From contig JAJYYE010000009.1 in the NCBI GenBank assembly GCA_021801265.1, forward strand, positions 1 to 61,274: 61,274 bases of DNA, written 5' to 3'. Position 1 is the stretch's first letter; every line of letters begins with the position of its first letter. Below are positions 16,724-26,012 of this stretch, one piece after another. A program made the translations under genes and the position numbers. This stretch comes from Pseudomonadota bacterium (GTDB lineage Bacteria; Pseudomonadota; Gammaproteobacteria; Halothiobacillales; Halothiobacillaceae). The notes under the pieces are model-generated. The model searched no databases. It saw nothing but the letters and a program-made list of their open reading frames with translations, and was not told the origin of the DNA.

Positions 16724-18100
16724 TTAGAAAAAGCCAAAGCGCACAGTGAACAACTGTTCAATGTCGCGGACGTGGCGTTTATCGGTGAGGAAGAGAATCA
16801 CATGGTCATTGGATTCAATCACACTATCGTGGTGCGCGATCAATACTGCCCCATCGCGGAGTAAGGCGCCTATGGTGGTACCCGGGGGTAATTTCAGTGC
16901 ATCGACCCGCCGCCCAACCACTTGGGATGTAGTCGTATCGCCACGTGCAATGATTTCCATCGCCTCCGCCGCCCCCCGCCGCAATGAATGCACACTAACC
17001 ACATCCCCCCGACGCAGGCGGGTAATCAGGCTGCCGATGGTGATGTTATGCGGCGAGAGCGCAATATCGATGCTGCCCATGTGAATCAGATCCACATACT
17101 CACTGCGATTGACGATACACATCACCTTGCGCGCACCCAGCCGCTTAGCCAGCATCGCTGCGAGAATATTATCCTCGTCATCGTTGGTGAGTGCGAGGAA
17201 CACATCCATGTCTTCAATATTTTCTTCAACCAATAATTCGCTATCGGTAGCCGATCCCGTCAGCACAATCGTGTGATTGAGGTCAGCACTGAGTTTGCGC
17301 GCCTTCTCAGAATTATTGCTGATGAGTTTGACTTGAAAACGCGACTCGAGTGCAGCGGCCAACCCACCGCCAATATTGCCGCCTCCGGCGATCATGATGC
17401 GCCGGTAGGGGCGATCCAGCTGGCGCATCACACTCATCACCTTGCGGATATCTTCAGATCGGGCAAGGAAAAACACCTCATCATCGGCTTCAATCACTGT
17501 CGCACCATCCGGGTGCAACGGCGTATCTCGCCGGAAAATTGCGGCCACCCGTGCCTCGACATCCGGCAGCAAAGCCGACAGATATCGGATCGGCCGACCG
17601 ACCAACGGTCCATCGGCATCCGCGCTCATCCCGATCAGTCGTAGTTTGCCGTCCGCAAAATCGCGCACCTGCAAGGCATCGGGGTATTCGATCAGCCGCA
17701 CGATGTAATCCTTGATCAAGCGTTCCGGGCTAATCATGTAATCGACCGCAATGGCGTTGTTATCGAACAAGGCGGGATGATCGAGAAAATCGGTGGCGCG
17801 AATCCGCGCAATTTTGGTTGGTGTGCGGTACAACGTCCAAGCCACTTCACACGCCAACATGTTCGTTTCATCAGAACTGGTCACTGCAATCAGCACATCA
17901 GCATCGGCCGCTCCTGCAGCACCCAGCACGCTGGGTTGAGCGCCGTACCCCTGCACGGTGCGGATATCCAGCCGCTCCTGCAAGCGCAATAGGGCAGATG
18001 CGTCAGTATCCACGACCGTCACTGAGTTGCGCGTTTCCTGCGATAAAACAGTTGCCAGCGAGGCGCCGACCTGACCAGCGCCCAAGATGATGATTTTCAT
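16724..18100 (-). CDS. trkA: Trk system potassium regulatory protein TrkA
   Basis: Peripheral gating protein of the Trk K+ channel, 458 residues. It holds two tandem RCK modules, each with a nucleotide-binding Rossmann core (ILGAGQVGASLA at the N-terminus, IAGGGNIGGGLAAALE near residue 235) and a C-terminal TrkA-C domain (LALTNDDEDNILAAMLAKRLG between). It lies between ntrX and trkH on the same strand. Coupling of ntrYX and trkAH is a known arrangement in proteobacteria. Confidence 0.96.
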   Translation of the reverse strand: MKIIILGAGQVGASLATVLSQETRNSVTVVDTDASALLRLQERLDIRTVQGYGAQPSVLGAAGAADADVLIAVTSSDETNMLACEVAWTLYRTPTKIARIRATDFLDHPALFDNNAIAVDYMISPERLIKDYIVRLIEYPDALQVRDFADGKLRLIGMSADADGPLVGRPIRYLSALLPDVEARVAAIFRRDTPLHPDGATVIEADDEVFFLARSEDIRKVMSVMRQLDRPYRRIMIAGGGNIGGGLAAALESRFQVKLISNNSEKARKLSADLNHTIVLTGSATDSELLVEENIEDMDVFLALTNDDEDNILAAMLAKRLGARKVMCIVNRSEYVDLIHMGSIDIALSPHNITIGSLITRLRRGDVVSVHSLRRGAAEAMEIIARGDTTTSQVVGRRVDALKLPPGTTIGALLRDGAVLIAHHDSVIESNDHVILFLTDKRHVRDIEQLFTVRFGFF

Positions 18101-18115
18101 GGTTATCTCAGTGAG

Positions 18116-19501
18116 TTAACTACGTTCGTTAGCGCTAATGCCCAACGATTTCAATTTGCGGTACAGATTGGTACGCTCCATGCCGGTCAAGCGGGCCAGT
18201 TCAGTCATCGAACCCTCGCAGCTTTTGAGTTGCGCCAGCAAATAGCGCCGTTCGAATTCATCACGGGCATCACGCAAGGGCAGGTCGAGATTCAGTGAAA
18301 TCAATGTGGCGACCACGGCTGCCTGGCTATCGGCCAACGTCGGCAAAAAACCCAAGGCCCGTTGCACCTCTTGCTCGTCGATTACCTCGCCCGTGCCGAG
18401 AATCAACATGCGTTGAACGAGATTTTTAAGCTCGCGCACATTGCCCGGCCACGTATGCGCTTTGAGCAAATTACGCGCGCCGATCGTGAGTTCGCGCTTG
18501 GGCAAGCCTTCGATCCGGTGCGCCGCTTCCAAATAATACGTCAGGAGAATGGGCACATCTTCCACGTGATGCCGTAAAGGTTCGATGGGCAACGGCACCA
18601 CAGAGAGGTGATAAAACAAATCCTCGCGGAATTTGCCCAAGCGTACTTCTGCTTCCAAATCTTTACGGGTCGCGGCGACCACGCGCACATCGACGTGGAC
18701 GGGGTCGGCACCCCCCACGCGGAAAAATGTTTGGTTTTCGAGTGCGGAAATGAGCTGCATTTGGGTTTGCTCATCCATATCCGCCGCTTCAGCAATAAAC
18801 AAGGTGCCGCCGTTGGCCTGCTCAAGCAAACCGTAGCGAATCTTACCATCCTCTTCTGAGCCAAAGAGCTCCACTGCCGCGTTTTGACGCCCACCCATCG
18901 CCACACCCCCGGTATCAATAAACGGGAAATGTCGCCGGGGTGAGTGATGATGGATGTACCGTGCCAAGGCTTGTTTGCCCGTGCCGGGCTCGCCGGAAAT
19001 TAACACCCAGGCATCATGACCGGCCACCTTTTTGGCCTGCGCACGCAACGTCGTCATGTATTCGCTATCGCCAATCAGCTCAAACGGATCGGGTGCGCTA
19101 CGCTTGAGTTGATCATTCTCCCGACTCAAACGCGAGTTTTCCAGCCCGTGCTCAATCAGCAGCAGGAGTTTATCGAGTGAAATCGGCTTTTCGATAAAAT
19201 CAAATGCACCCAATCGCGTGGCCTCAACCGCAGTTTCCACCGTGCCATGCCCTGACATCATGATGACCGGCCAAACCAGTTGATCTTGTTCATGCCATTC
19301 GCGCAGCAAGGCAATACCATCCTGCCCCGGCATCCAGATATCCAGCAAAATCAAATCGGGACGACGTGTCGCAATGGAGGCACGCGCCTCATTGGCATCA
19401 GCTGCGGTGGATACGGTGTAGCCTTCATCCGCCAGCAATTCAGCCAGCAGGTTGCGGATTTCGACTTCGTCGTCAACGACCAGGATGTGTCCAATACTCA
19501 T
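18116..19501 (-). CDS. ntrX: NtrX-type response regulator with degenerate AAA+ domain
   Basis: Response regulator paired with NtrY, 461 residues. The receiver has phospho-acceptor Asp54 (LLDIWMPG). The AAA+ domain keeps Walker A (GEPGTGKQ), but the GAFTGA loop that contacts sigma-54 is replaced (FGSEEDGKIRYGLLEQA). Walker B reads LFIAEAAD, with Ala where the first acidic residue should be. A Fis-type helix-turn-helix closes the protein (RLTGMERTNLYRKL). Loss of GAFTGA is common in NtrX, so it likely acts without sigma-54. The start overlaps the ntrY stop as ATGA. Confidence 0.92.
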   Translation of the reverse strand: MSIGHILVVDDEVEIRNLLAELLADEGYTVSTAADANEARASIATRRPDLILLDIWMPGQDGIALLREWHEQDQLVWPVIMMSGHGTVETAVEATRLGAFDFIEKPISLDKLLLLIEHGLENSRLSRENDQLKRSAPDPFELIGDSEYMTTLRAQAKKVAGHDAWVLISGEPGTGKQALARYIHHHSPRRHFPFIDTGGVAMGGRQNAAVELFGSEEDGKIRYGLLEQANGGTLFIAEAADMDEQTQMQLISALENQTFFRVGGADPVHVDVRVVAATRKDLEAEVRLGKFREDLFYHLSVVPLPIEPLRHHVEDVPILLTYYLEAAHRIEGLPKRELTIGARNLLKAHTWPGNVRELKNLVQRMLILGTGEVIDEQEVQRALGFLPTLADSQAAVVATLISLNLDLPLRDARDEFERRYLLAQLKSCEGSMTELARLTGMERTNLYRKLKSLGISANERS

Positions 19502-22056
19502 GGTTTTTCAGCACTACTCGGTGGGTCTAAATCGGAAGGAGCGATCAAGGTTTGTTCAGGACGTTGCTCGGGCGTTTGCGCAGTGCGAAACAAATCCTGC
19601 GGAATATTATGCCCAGAACGCGGCATGAACGTCACAGATTCTGCGCGGTGGGCATCGGCTGAACCCGCCTCGGCGACGTGGAAGTCAAGTGGCGCCCCTC
19701 GATGGAATTGGGTCTCAAGATCGGGCGAATCGAGCGGCAAGCGAATCATAATGCGCGCGCCCGTGACGGCATGGGCTGAATCGGGTACCGAATCACCATC
19801 GCCCGAAGCCCGTGTGATGGAATCGGCCAAGGGCTCGCCTACCGTATCGGCAGGCACTACGTCAACCGACAGCAACTCTTGTCGATTGGCTGCAGTCACC
19901 ACACCGCCATGCTCTTCGACGATTTTTTTCACAATGGCCAAGCCCAGTCCAGACCCCTTTGGCCGGGTGGTAGCATAAGGCTCGAACAATCGATCAATCA
20001 TTGTTTCCGGGAAACCTGGGCCATTATCGGCCACGGTGAGCTCGACCAAAGCCAACCCGCCTTCTTGATGCAAGCTCGTCGTCACCGTCACCAACGGCTC
20101 GCCGCTTGAGCAGCCCAGTTCACTGAGGGCCTGCTGGGCATTGCGAATTAAATTGTGCAGCACTTGCCGAATCCGCCCAACATCTGCCCGCACCAACAAC
20201 GGTTCGCCGGCTGAGATATGCAGCACAGGAATTTCGCCGCCTTTATACAAATCAATGACCTCGCCCACCAACTCATCTAGATTGAGCGCGGTCAGATTCA
20301 TTTGCGGCGACCGGGCATATTCGGCGAACTCATTGACCATGAGTTTCATGGCTTCTACCTGATTGATAATGGTTCGCGTGGAACGATCCAGAATCTGTGC
20401 GGATTCCTCTTCAAGCGTGCCGAGCAAACGCCGCCGCATGCGTTCGGCAGATAATTGGATTGGGGTCAGCGGGTTTTTAATTTCATGCGCCAAGCGCCGC
20501 GCCACTTCCGACCACGCCGCATCCCGCTGGGCTTGCAGCAAGGTGGTCACATCCTCAAACACCATGACAAAACCGCCGGTTACATCATCGGCAGGCAGTG
20601 CCGCCACGCGGCTTAACAGGACTTTACGTCCCGCGTCGCCCATAATGCGAACCTGCGCCTCAACGGTTGCCCCGGCTGGCAATTGCCCCGGGTCCAACAG
20701 GTTGCCAAACGCGGCACAAATTGGCTCTAAATGCGGGTAAGTCTGACAAATCTCGGCCAAGGTACAGCCGTCAATATGCTGGCTGGTGATGCTGAGCAGC
20801 TGGGTCACAATCGAATTGCTGCGGGTAATGCGGCCATCGGGCGCGAGGGTCAGCACCCCGGACGACAAATGCTGGATGACAGTTTCCAGGTAATCGCGCT
20901 CTTGGTCGGCGACTTCCTGCAATTGCTGCATCACCTGATGCGCCCGACGCACGCGCGCGGTCATCGTATTGAACGATTGCACGAGCTGTCCCAAATCATC
21001 CCGCCGATCAACCGGCAGTCTCAAACTGTAATCCCCTTCGGCTACGGCTTTTGTACCTGCGGCCAATTCGCGTATCGGCGCCAGTAATTTACGGGCGGCG
21101 ATAAACGCCAGCCACACCGCCGTCAATAACGACAGTAACAGCGCCAGCGTTAAGGCAAAGGTAAAAGTTTTCTTGAGCGATTTATGTAAAAAAATCAGCG
21201 AGCGATATTCATTAAATGCCGCCTGCACACTGCTCGACAGCTGATTGGCGCGCGGGGAAATGGAATACAGCGCTTGCAACACTTGATTACTGCCATCGCC
21301 GGTTAAACCTGCTGTCAGCGGCACCACCACGCGAATGCGCATCGTATCGCTGCCGCCCGGATCAAGCCCGATAAAATCTTTGCCCGCGCGCGCATGGCTT
21401 AAGGCGGTTTCATCCGGGCGAGAGGGCACAATTTCCTGCAAGTCATCTGATGCGGAAGCCACAATCAGATTGCGCTGGCCGAAAATAGTCATTTCGTGCG
21501 CACCCGTATTGCGCCGCACGGAATTCAGATCCAGCGCGATTAAATCGCCCGAAATGCCTTTGAGTTGCTGTGCAGCGCGTACCGTTTCATTCATGGCCGT
21601 GCGCATTTGGCCATCAAAAGCCATTTGCGACAGCGATAACGCATCATTCATGGCTTGTTCGACTTGCACATCAAACCAGGAATCGATGCCCCGTTGAATA
21701 AATGACACCGAGAAATAAAACACAATCAGCACCGGGATGGTGGTGAGCCCCACAAATGTCAGCACCAGCCGTGCCGTGAGCCGCGCACCCGGCGTGCCGC
21801 GTCGATAATGGCTGAACAGGCGGACAATATGCGCCAACACCACAAAGGCCAGAAACAAAATACCCAACGCACTCAGACCCAGCAGTGTCAGATAGAGATG
21901 CTCCGGCTGATCCGCCCGTTGCAGCGATTCCGAGATCAGGTACATCAGCACCAGCAGCAGCACAACCACCATCATGCTGATGGGTGGCACTAACCGCCGA
22001 ATCCACCGCGCATAAAATGCGCCCCATTTCAAACCAAACGCCATACCCGACTTCAT
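19498..22056 (-). CDS. ntrY: NtrY-type membrane sensor histidine kinase
   Basis: An 852-residue kinase. Three N-terminal membrane segments lie within the first 130 residues, followed by a periplasmic region of about 160 residues and a further segment (FALTLALLLSLLTAVWLAF). HAMP, a PAS domain (about 375-480), the H box RLAHEIKNPLTP, and an ATPase domain with NLIRNAQQAL and GSGLGLAIVKKI follow. A stretch of about 50 acidic, low-complexity residues is inserted near the end of the ATPase domain, and the C-terminal tail is Pro/Gln-rich. The start is the ATG at 22056, which overlaps the DUF4390 stop as ATGA. In other proteobacteria NtrYX senses redox or nitrogen state. Confidence 0.92.
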   Translation of the reverse strand: MKSGMAFGLKWGAFYARWIRRLVPPISMMVVVLLLVLMYLISESLQRADQPEHLYLTLLGLSALGILFLAFVVLAHIVRLFSHYRRGTPGARLTARLVLTFVGLTTIPVLIVFYFSVSFIQRGIDSWFDVQVEQAMNDALSLSQMAFDGQMRTAMNETVRAAQQLKGISGDLIALDLNSVRRNTGAHEMTIFGQRNLIVASASDDLQEIVPSRPDETALSHARAGKDFIGLDPGGSDTMRIRVVVPLTAGLTGDGSNQVLQALYSISPRANQLSSSVQAAFNEYRSLIFLHKSLKKTFTFALTLALLLSLLTAVWLAFIAARKLLAPIRELAAGTKAVAEGDYSLRLPVDRRDDLGQLVQSFNTMTARVRRAHQVMQQLQEVADQERDYLETVIQHLSSGVLTLAPDGRITRSNSIVTQLLSITSQHIDGCTLAEICQTYPHLEPICAAFGNLLDPGQLPAGATVEAQVRIMGDAGRKVLLSRVAALPADDVTGGFVMVFEDVTTLLQAQRDAAWSEVARRLAHEIKNPLTPIQLSAERMRRRLLGTLEEESAQILDRSTRTIINQVEAMKLMVNEFAEYARSPQMNLTALNLDELVGEVIDLYKGGEIPVLHISAGEPLLVRADVGRIRQVLHNLIRNAQQALSELGCSSGEPLVTVTTSLHQEGGLALVELTVADNGPGFPETMIDRLFEPYATTRPKGSGLGLAIVKKIVEEHGGVVTAANRQELLSVDVVPADTVGEPLADSITRASGDGDSVPDSAHAVTGARIMIRLPLDSPDLETQFHRGAPLDFHVAEAGSADAHRAESVTFMPRSGHNIPQDLFRTAQTPEQRPEQTLIAPSDLDPPSSAEKP

Positions 22057-22703
22057 GATTGCGGCACCGACCACAAGAACCAATTGCTGCTGAGTGTCCA
22101 GCGAGAATCAAACAGCGCAGGGAAACGCAAGGGCAACGGCAGTTTGTTGATATCGAGCACCATCCGCACACGCCCCACTAAATGGGCGGGCGCCACCAGA
22201 CGTTGTGCCGAGCAGATCGGCCAGGCGCGCACCCGTTGCATGGAGCGCAAAGCTCCGTCCAGGGTACTGTAACTGCGCGCTTCATGCTCCAGCACATCAG
22301 TCACCAGCCAGGTTTTCGAGAGCGCGTGAAACTCCAACCGATAGTGCCGATCATCTGCTGCAATGGTGCGGGCCATCCACCAATCGCGGGGCTCATCAAT
22401 CACGGCTTGCAAAGTCAAATTGATGGGAATGGCATTTTGCATCGCCTCGACCATTTCCGGATCAAAAGCCAGTTTAAGATCAACATCCAAGTACACCATG
22501 TCTTCACGGACTTCGGCATGGGCATCGGTGATCGTGGCACTTGAGGCCATGGCTCCGGGCACAAACCCCACCAAACACAGCAGCAAAAATCCAGCGCCCG
22601 GACGTAAAACCCGTCGTCGCCAAAGCGCACCGCGCCCACCGCAAGCGATTTCTGCACCGTCGAACGAATTGTCGAGCGAATTAATGTTTTTCCAGCACAG
22701 CAT
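22053..22703 (-). CDS. DUF4390 exported protein
   Basis: Protein of unknown function (DUF4390) commonly encoded between rsmB and ntrY. A signal peptide (LLLCLVGFVPGAMA) is followed by a mature domain rich in beta strands: YLDVDLKLAFDPEM, then LTLQAVIDEPRDWW, and WPICSAQRL near the C-terminus. The start is uncertain. No standard start codon lies between the rsmB stop and the signal peptide, so an ATG inside the end of rsmB (22703, or 22715/22718) must be used. The stop overlaps ntrY. It probably functions in the envelope with NtrY; that is guesswork from synteny. Confidence 0.75.
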   Translation of the reverse strand: MLCWKNINSLDNSFDGAEIACGGRGALWRRRVLRPGAGFLLLCLVGFVPGAMASSATITDAHAEVREDMVYLDVDLKLAFDPEMVEAMQNAIPINLTLQAVIDEPRDWWMARTIAADDRHYRLEFHALSKTWLVTDVLEHEARSYSTLDGALRSMQRVRAWPICSAQRLVAPAHLVGRVRMVLDINKLPLPLRFPALFDSRWTLSSNWFLWSVPQS

Positions 22704-24213
22704 AGAAAAAGCCATCATGACCTTGCGATTGAGGGAAAGCCTGCTGCCCGAGTACGCGGTCGCCGACACGCATCGGCTGGCCCCAAGCCACATCCAAGGG
22801 GTGTGAGCGGGCATCGGGATGTCTATTCAGGAAAGCGGCAACCTGCGCCGCATTCTCCGCATTAAGAATGGAACAGGTGGCATAGACCATGCGCCCACCC
22901 ACACGCAACAATGACCACAGCGCATCCATAATCACCCGTTGCCGCGCCACCAACACGGGCAAATCTTCCGGGCGGCGCAAGCGTTTAATATCGGGGTGGC
23001 GGCGAATCACGCCCGTCGCCGAACAGGGCACGTCCGCCAAAATGCGATCGAACAACACGCCATCCCACCATTGCTCAGGAACGCCCGCATCACCCACAAT
23101 CAAACGCGCGACCGCCTGTCCTCGCTCCAGGTTTTCTTGCACCCGAGCCATACGCATCGTATCGATATCCACCGCCGTTACCTGACACAACGGTTCATGC
23201 TGCAAGATCGCCAAGGTTTTGCCGCCCGGCGCGCTACAGGCATCCAGTACCGTTTGGCCGGGGGCCAAATTCAATAAATCCACCACCCATTGGGCGGCTT
23301 CGTCTTGCACCGATACGCGTCCCTCTGCAAAGCCGGGTAACCGCTCCACGTCCAACGGCTGCACCAGGTTAACGCCGCGCGAAGAATACGGTGTGGGCTG
23401 CGCCTCGATCGTAGCGGCCGCCAAGAATTCGATATAGGCCGCGCGCGGATCAGCCACACGCAGGGTCATCGGGGGATGTGTTGCCAGCGCCTCGCCCACC
23501 GCAGATGCCTGAGCGGCACCCCAATCTTGCTGCAACGTCGCAAATAACCAGTCCGGCAAGCGCGCCTGAATTGCGGGGCTCGTTTGTGCAAACGGATCAA
23601 GCCCTTCCGCGATTTGTCGTGAGGCGCGGCGCAGCACCGCATTGAGCAACCCGGTTGCCCAAGGATGACCGAGTTCGCGTGCGGCCTGCACCGTTGAGTT
23701 CACCGAGCGTGAGGCCTCACGTCGTGCGCCCCGAATCCGCTCCAGCCCCACCAGCAGCAATAGTGAAATAATGGCGGATTTCGCAGGAATCGGGCGCTCC
23801 AATAAGCTTTCGCGCCAAAAAACCAAGGCCTCATAGTGCCGCAACACTTCATAACCCATTGCTTGTACCAGCCCGCGATGCACGGGTTGAGCCTGGCTTA
23901 AAACCCGACTCAAGGCGCTATCAAGCGATATGCCTTGCGTGGTTACCGCCAGTAAGAGCTGCGCGGCCAGAGCTTCGGGCGAGAGTTGAGGCAAAGTGCG
24001 ATAATTTACCCGTGCAGGTCGATCCGGATCGACCTTGGCCGCAGGACGGTGAGCAGGTCGACCCGGATCGGGGTGCTGAGTCGTCACTTGAGCCGATCGA
24101 TCAGAGCGCGGGTTGCCTTGCGCGGCCCGAGTGGCCGCCCCCCAGATAGAGGCGGCCTGCGTTGCCGCATCCACGGATGGCGTGGCCGGTGGTTTTTTGA
24201 ACGAATCAACCAA
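22681..24213 (-). CDS. rsmB: 16S rRNA (cytosine-967-C5)-methyltransferase
   Basis: SAM-dependent methylase of C967 in 16S rRNA. The NusB-like RNA-binding domain spans about residues 78-210, and the methyltransferase domain about 220-508 with DACSAPGGKT (SAM site), VTAVDIDTMRM, ADVPCSATGVIRRHP (catalytic Cys) and YATCSI (second Cys). At 510 residues it is about 80 longer than E. coli RsmB (429). The extra part is a Pro/Arg/Asp-rich N-terminus of about 75 residues with a repeated D-P-(D/G)-R-P phrase, likely disordered. The start overlaps the fmt stop by 8 bases. Confidence 0.93.
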   Translation of the reverse strand: MVDSFKKPPATPSVDAATQAASIWGAATRAAQGNPRSDRSAQVTTQHPDPGRPAHRPAAKVDPDRPARVNYRTLPQLSPEALAAQLLLAVTTQGISLDSALSRVLSQAQPVHRGLVQAMGYEVLRHYEALVFWRESLLERPIPAKSAIISLLLLVGLERIRGARREASRSVNSTVQAARELGHPWATGLLNAVLRRASRQIAEGLDPFAQTSPAIQARLPDWLFATLQQDWGAAQASAVGEALATHPPMTLRVADPRAAYIEFLAAATIEAQPTPYSSRGVNLVQPLDVERLPGFAEGRVSVQDEAAQWVVDLLNLAPGQTVLDACSAPGGKTLAILQHEPLCQVTAVDIDTMRMARVQENLERGQAVARLIVGDAGVPEQWWDGVLFDRILADVPCSATGVIRRHPDIKRLRRPEDLPVLVARQRVIMDALWSLLRVGGRMVYATCSILNAENAAQVAAFLNRHPDARSHPLDVAWGQPMRVGDRVLGQQAFPQSQGHDGFFYAVLEKH

Positions 24214-25141
24214 AACGGGTACCTAATAGATGATGATGACGGGCAAAATCGGCAGCTGAAATTCGCTTGCCACCCGCTTGCTGACAGGCTAACACCCTGA
24301 GACCGCCGGTGGCGGTGGCGACGACAAAACCGTGCGCATCTACCGCAACAACGGTTCCCGGCGCGGCGGCCGGGCTGTGCGGTTCAGCAACGGCCCACCA
24401 AATGCGTAGCGCTTCCCCTTTGAACAGGGTAAACGCCACCGGCCAAGGATCAAACGCACGCACGCGTCGCGCCAGGACATCCCCAGGCTCGCGCCAATCG
24501 AGCAAGCCCTCCGCCTTGGCCAGCTTCGCCGCGTAACAAGCAAGCGCATCATCCTGAATTTCAGGCTTAAGCGTGCCGGCCACAATGCCCGGCAGTGCCG
24601 CCATCAATGCGCGCGCGCCCAGTTCGGCCAAACGGTCATGCAGGGTAGCGGCGGTATCCGTGGGCGCGATCGGCTCGATAACTTTGTACAGCATGGCGCC
24701 GGTATCCAGCCCCTGCGCCATCTGCATAATCGTAATCCCCGTCTCACAATCGCCCGCTTCAATGGCTCGGGCAATCGGTGCTGCACCGCGCCAACGGGGC
24801 AGCACCGAAGCATGAATATTGATGGCGCCCAGCCTTGGGGTATCCAAAACCGGCACCGGTAAAATCAGACCATACGCGGCGACAATCATCACATCCGGCC
24901 GATGGGCGGCCAATATTTTCTGTGCCTCGGCATCCCGCAACGAGGGCGGTTGCTCCACCGCGATGCCCAGCGCCATAGCCGTTTCTTTCACCGGCGAGGG
25001 CATCAGCTTTTGGCCACGCCCCGCCGGGCGATCGGGTTGGGTATATACTGCCACCAACTCTACTGTCGCGTCGGTGGACAGCGCCTGCAGTGCGGGCACG
25101 GCGAACTGCGGTGTGCCCGCATAAATCACCCGAATACTCAT
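24206..25141 (-). CDS. fmt: Methionyl-tRNA formyltransferase
   Basis: Formylates initiator Met-tRNA using 10-formyl-tetrahydrofolate, 311 residues. The catalytic core shows INIHASVLPRWRGAAPI (Asn and His of the active site) and GLDTGAML (Asp). A C-terminal OB-fold domain follows. The stop of def overlaps its start as ATGA, so def and fmt are translationally coupled, the standard gammaproteobacterial pairing. Confidence 0.97.
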   Translation of the reverse strand: MSIRVIYAGTPQFAVPALQALSTDATVELVAVYTQPDRPAGRGQKLMPSPVKETAMALGIAVEQPPSLRDAEAQKILAAHRPDVMIVAAYGLILPVPVLDTPRLGAINIHASVLPRWRGAAPIARAIEAGDCETGITIMQMAQGLDTGAMLYKVIEPIAPTDTAATLHDRLAELGARALMAALPGIVAGTLKPEIQDDALACYAAKLAKAEGLLDWREPGDVLARRVRAFDPWPVAFTLFKGEALRIWWAVAEPHSPAAAPGTVVAVDAHGFVVATATGGLRVLACQQAGGKRISAADFARHHHLLGTRFG

Positions 25142-25668
25142 ACAAAATCCTTGGCATCCAGTGCTTTCTGACGTTGGACTTTCTCAAGTTTTTTTCGAAT
25201 CCGCTGCTGCTTGAGTGGCGAAAGATAATCAATAAACAGCTTGCCATTAAGATGATCGATTTCGTGTTGAATACAGATCGCCAGCAAGCCACTGGTGGTG
25301 AGCTCAAACTCGGTGCCATGGATCGTTTGCGCCCGCACACTCACCGTTTCGGCGCGCATCACTTTATCGTTGACATCGGGAATCGAGAGACACCCCTCTT
25401 CCGACTCGATCAAGCCCTGCCGATCCAGAATGAGGGGATTGATAAACACCAACGGCGCCGGCGATTGCCCGTCATCCGCACAATCGGCCACAAAAAGGCG
25501 CTGCTGAACATCCACCTGCGTGGCGGCCAAACCGACACCCCGAGATTCATACATCGTCGTCAACATCTGTTCGGTTACCCGCGCTAATCGCGCATCAAAC
25601 TGCGTTACGTCGGTCGCCACGCGCCGGAGCCGCTCATCAGGAAAAAGTACAATCTCAAGTAACGACAT
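25138..25668 (-). CDS. def: Peptide deformylase
   Basis: Metalloenzyme that removes the formyl group from new proteins. The three family motifs are GVGLAATQV, EEGCLSIP (metal Cys) and QHEIDHLNG (two metal His and the catalytic Glu). I chose the internal ATG at 25668 (MSLLEIVLFPDERLRRVA), which aligns with the N-terminus of E. coli Def and gives 176 residues; the longer frame adds five unlikely residues. It is the first gene of the leftward def-fmt-rsmB run, divergent from the LysM lipoprotein gene. Confidence 0.97.
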   Translation of the reverse strand: MSLLEIVLFPDERLRRVATDVTQFDARLARVTEQMLTTMYESRGVGLAATQVDVQQRLFVADCADDGQSPAPLVFINPLILDRQGLIESEEGCLSIPDVNDKVMRAETVSVRAQTIHGTEFELTTSGLLAICIQHEIDHLNGKLFIDYLSPLKQQRIRKKLEKVQRQKALDAKDFV

Positions 25669-26012
25669 ACACACCAAGACCAAAAATCACAAAACCAAAA
25701 AAGAAAACCCATCTGAACCGAAAAAAGCAGTAACACAACCTAAAATCCGCAGTACCACAGCGCTCCGCCCGAGGGTAAATTCAGACCCAGCGCAGAGAAA
25801 ACCCGCAAGAACAGGTCGACAAGAACCCGTTCTTTAAAACGTACCGCAATTCACCGGTAGACGCCGTGCGCAAATTCTTTTACAAATAACCGGATTTACC
25901 GCAACATTGTACGCGAGCCTAGGCTGTGCACCATGGACTTTATCTAAACATAACGTCCGCGCCTCGTCTAATGTTGCCCCCGTTTTCGGCTGAAAACCCA
26001 AGGATGTTGCCC
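25669..26012. other. Divergent intergenic region between def and the LysM gene
   Basis: About 340 bases without a gene. The def side is A-rich on the plus strand and the middle is ordinary in composition. It must contain promoters in both directions. A TTTACA at 25879 is a possible -35 for the rightward LysM-dprA genes, but I see no good -10 at the right spacing. No tRNA, repeat or strong hairpin noticed. Confidence 0.4.
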
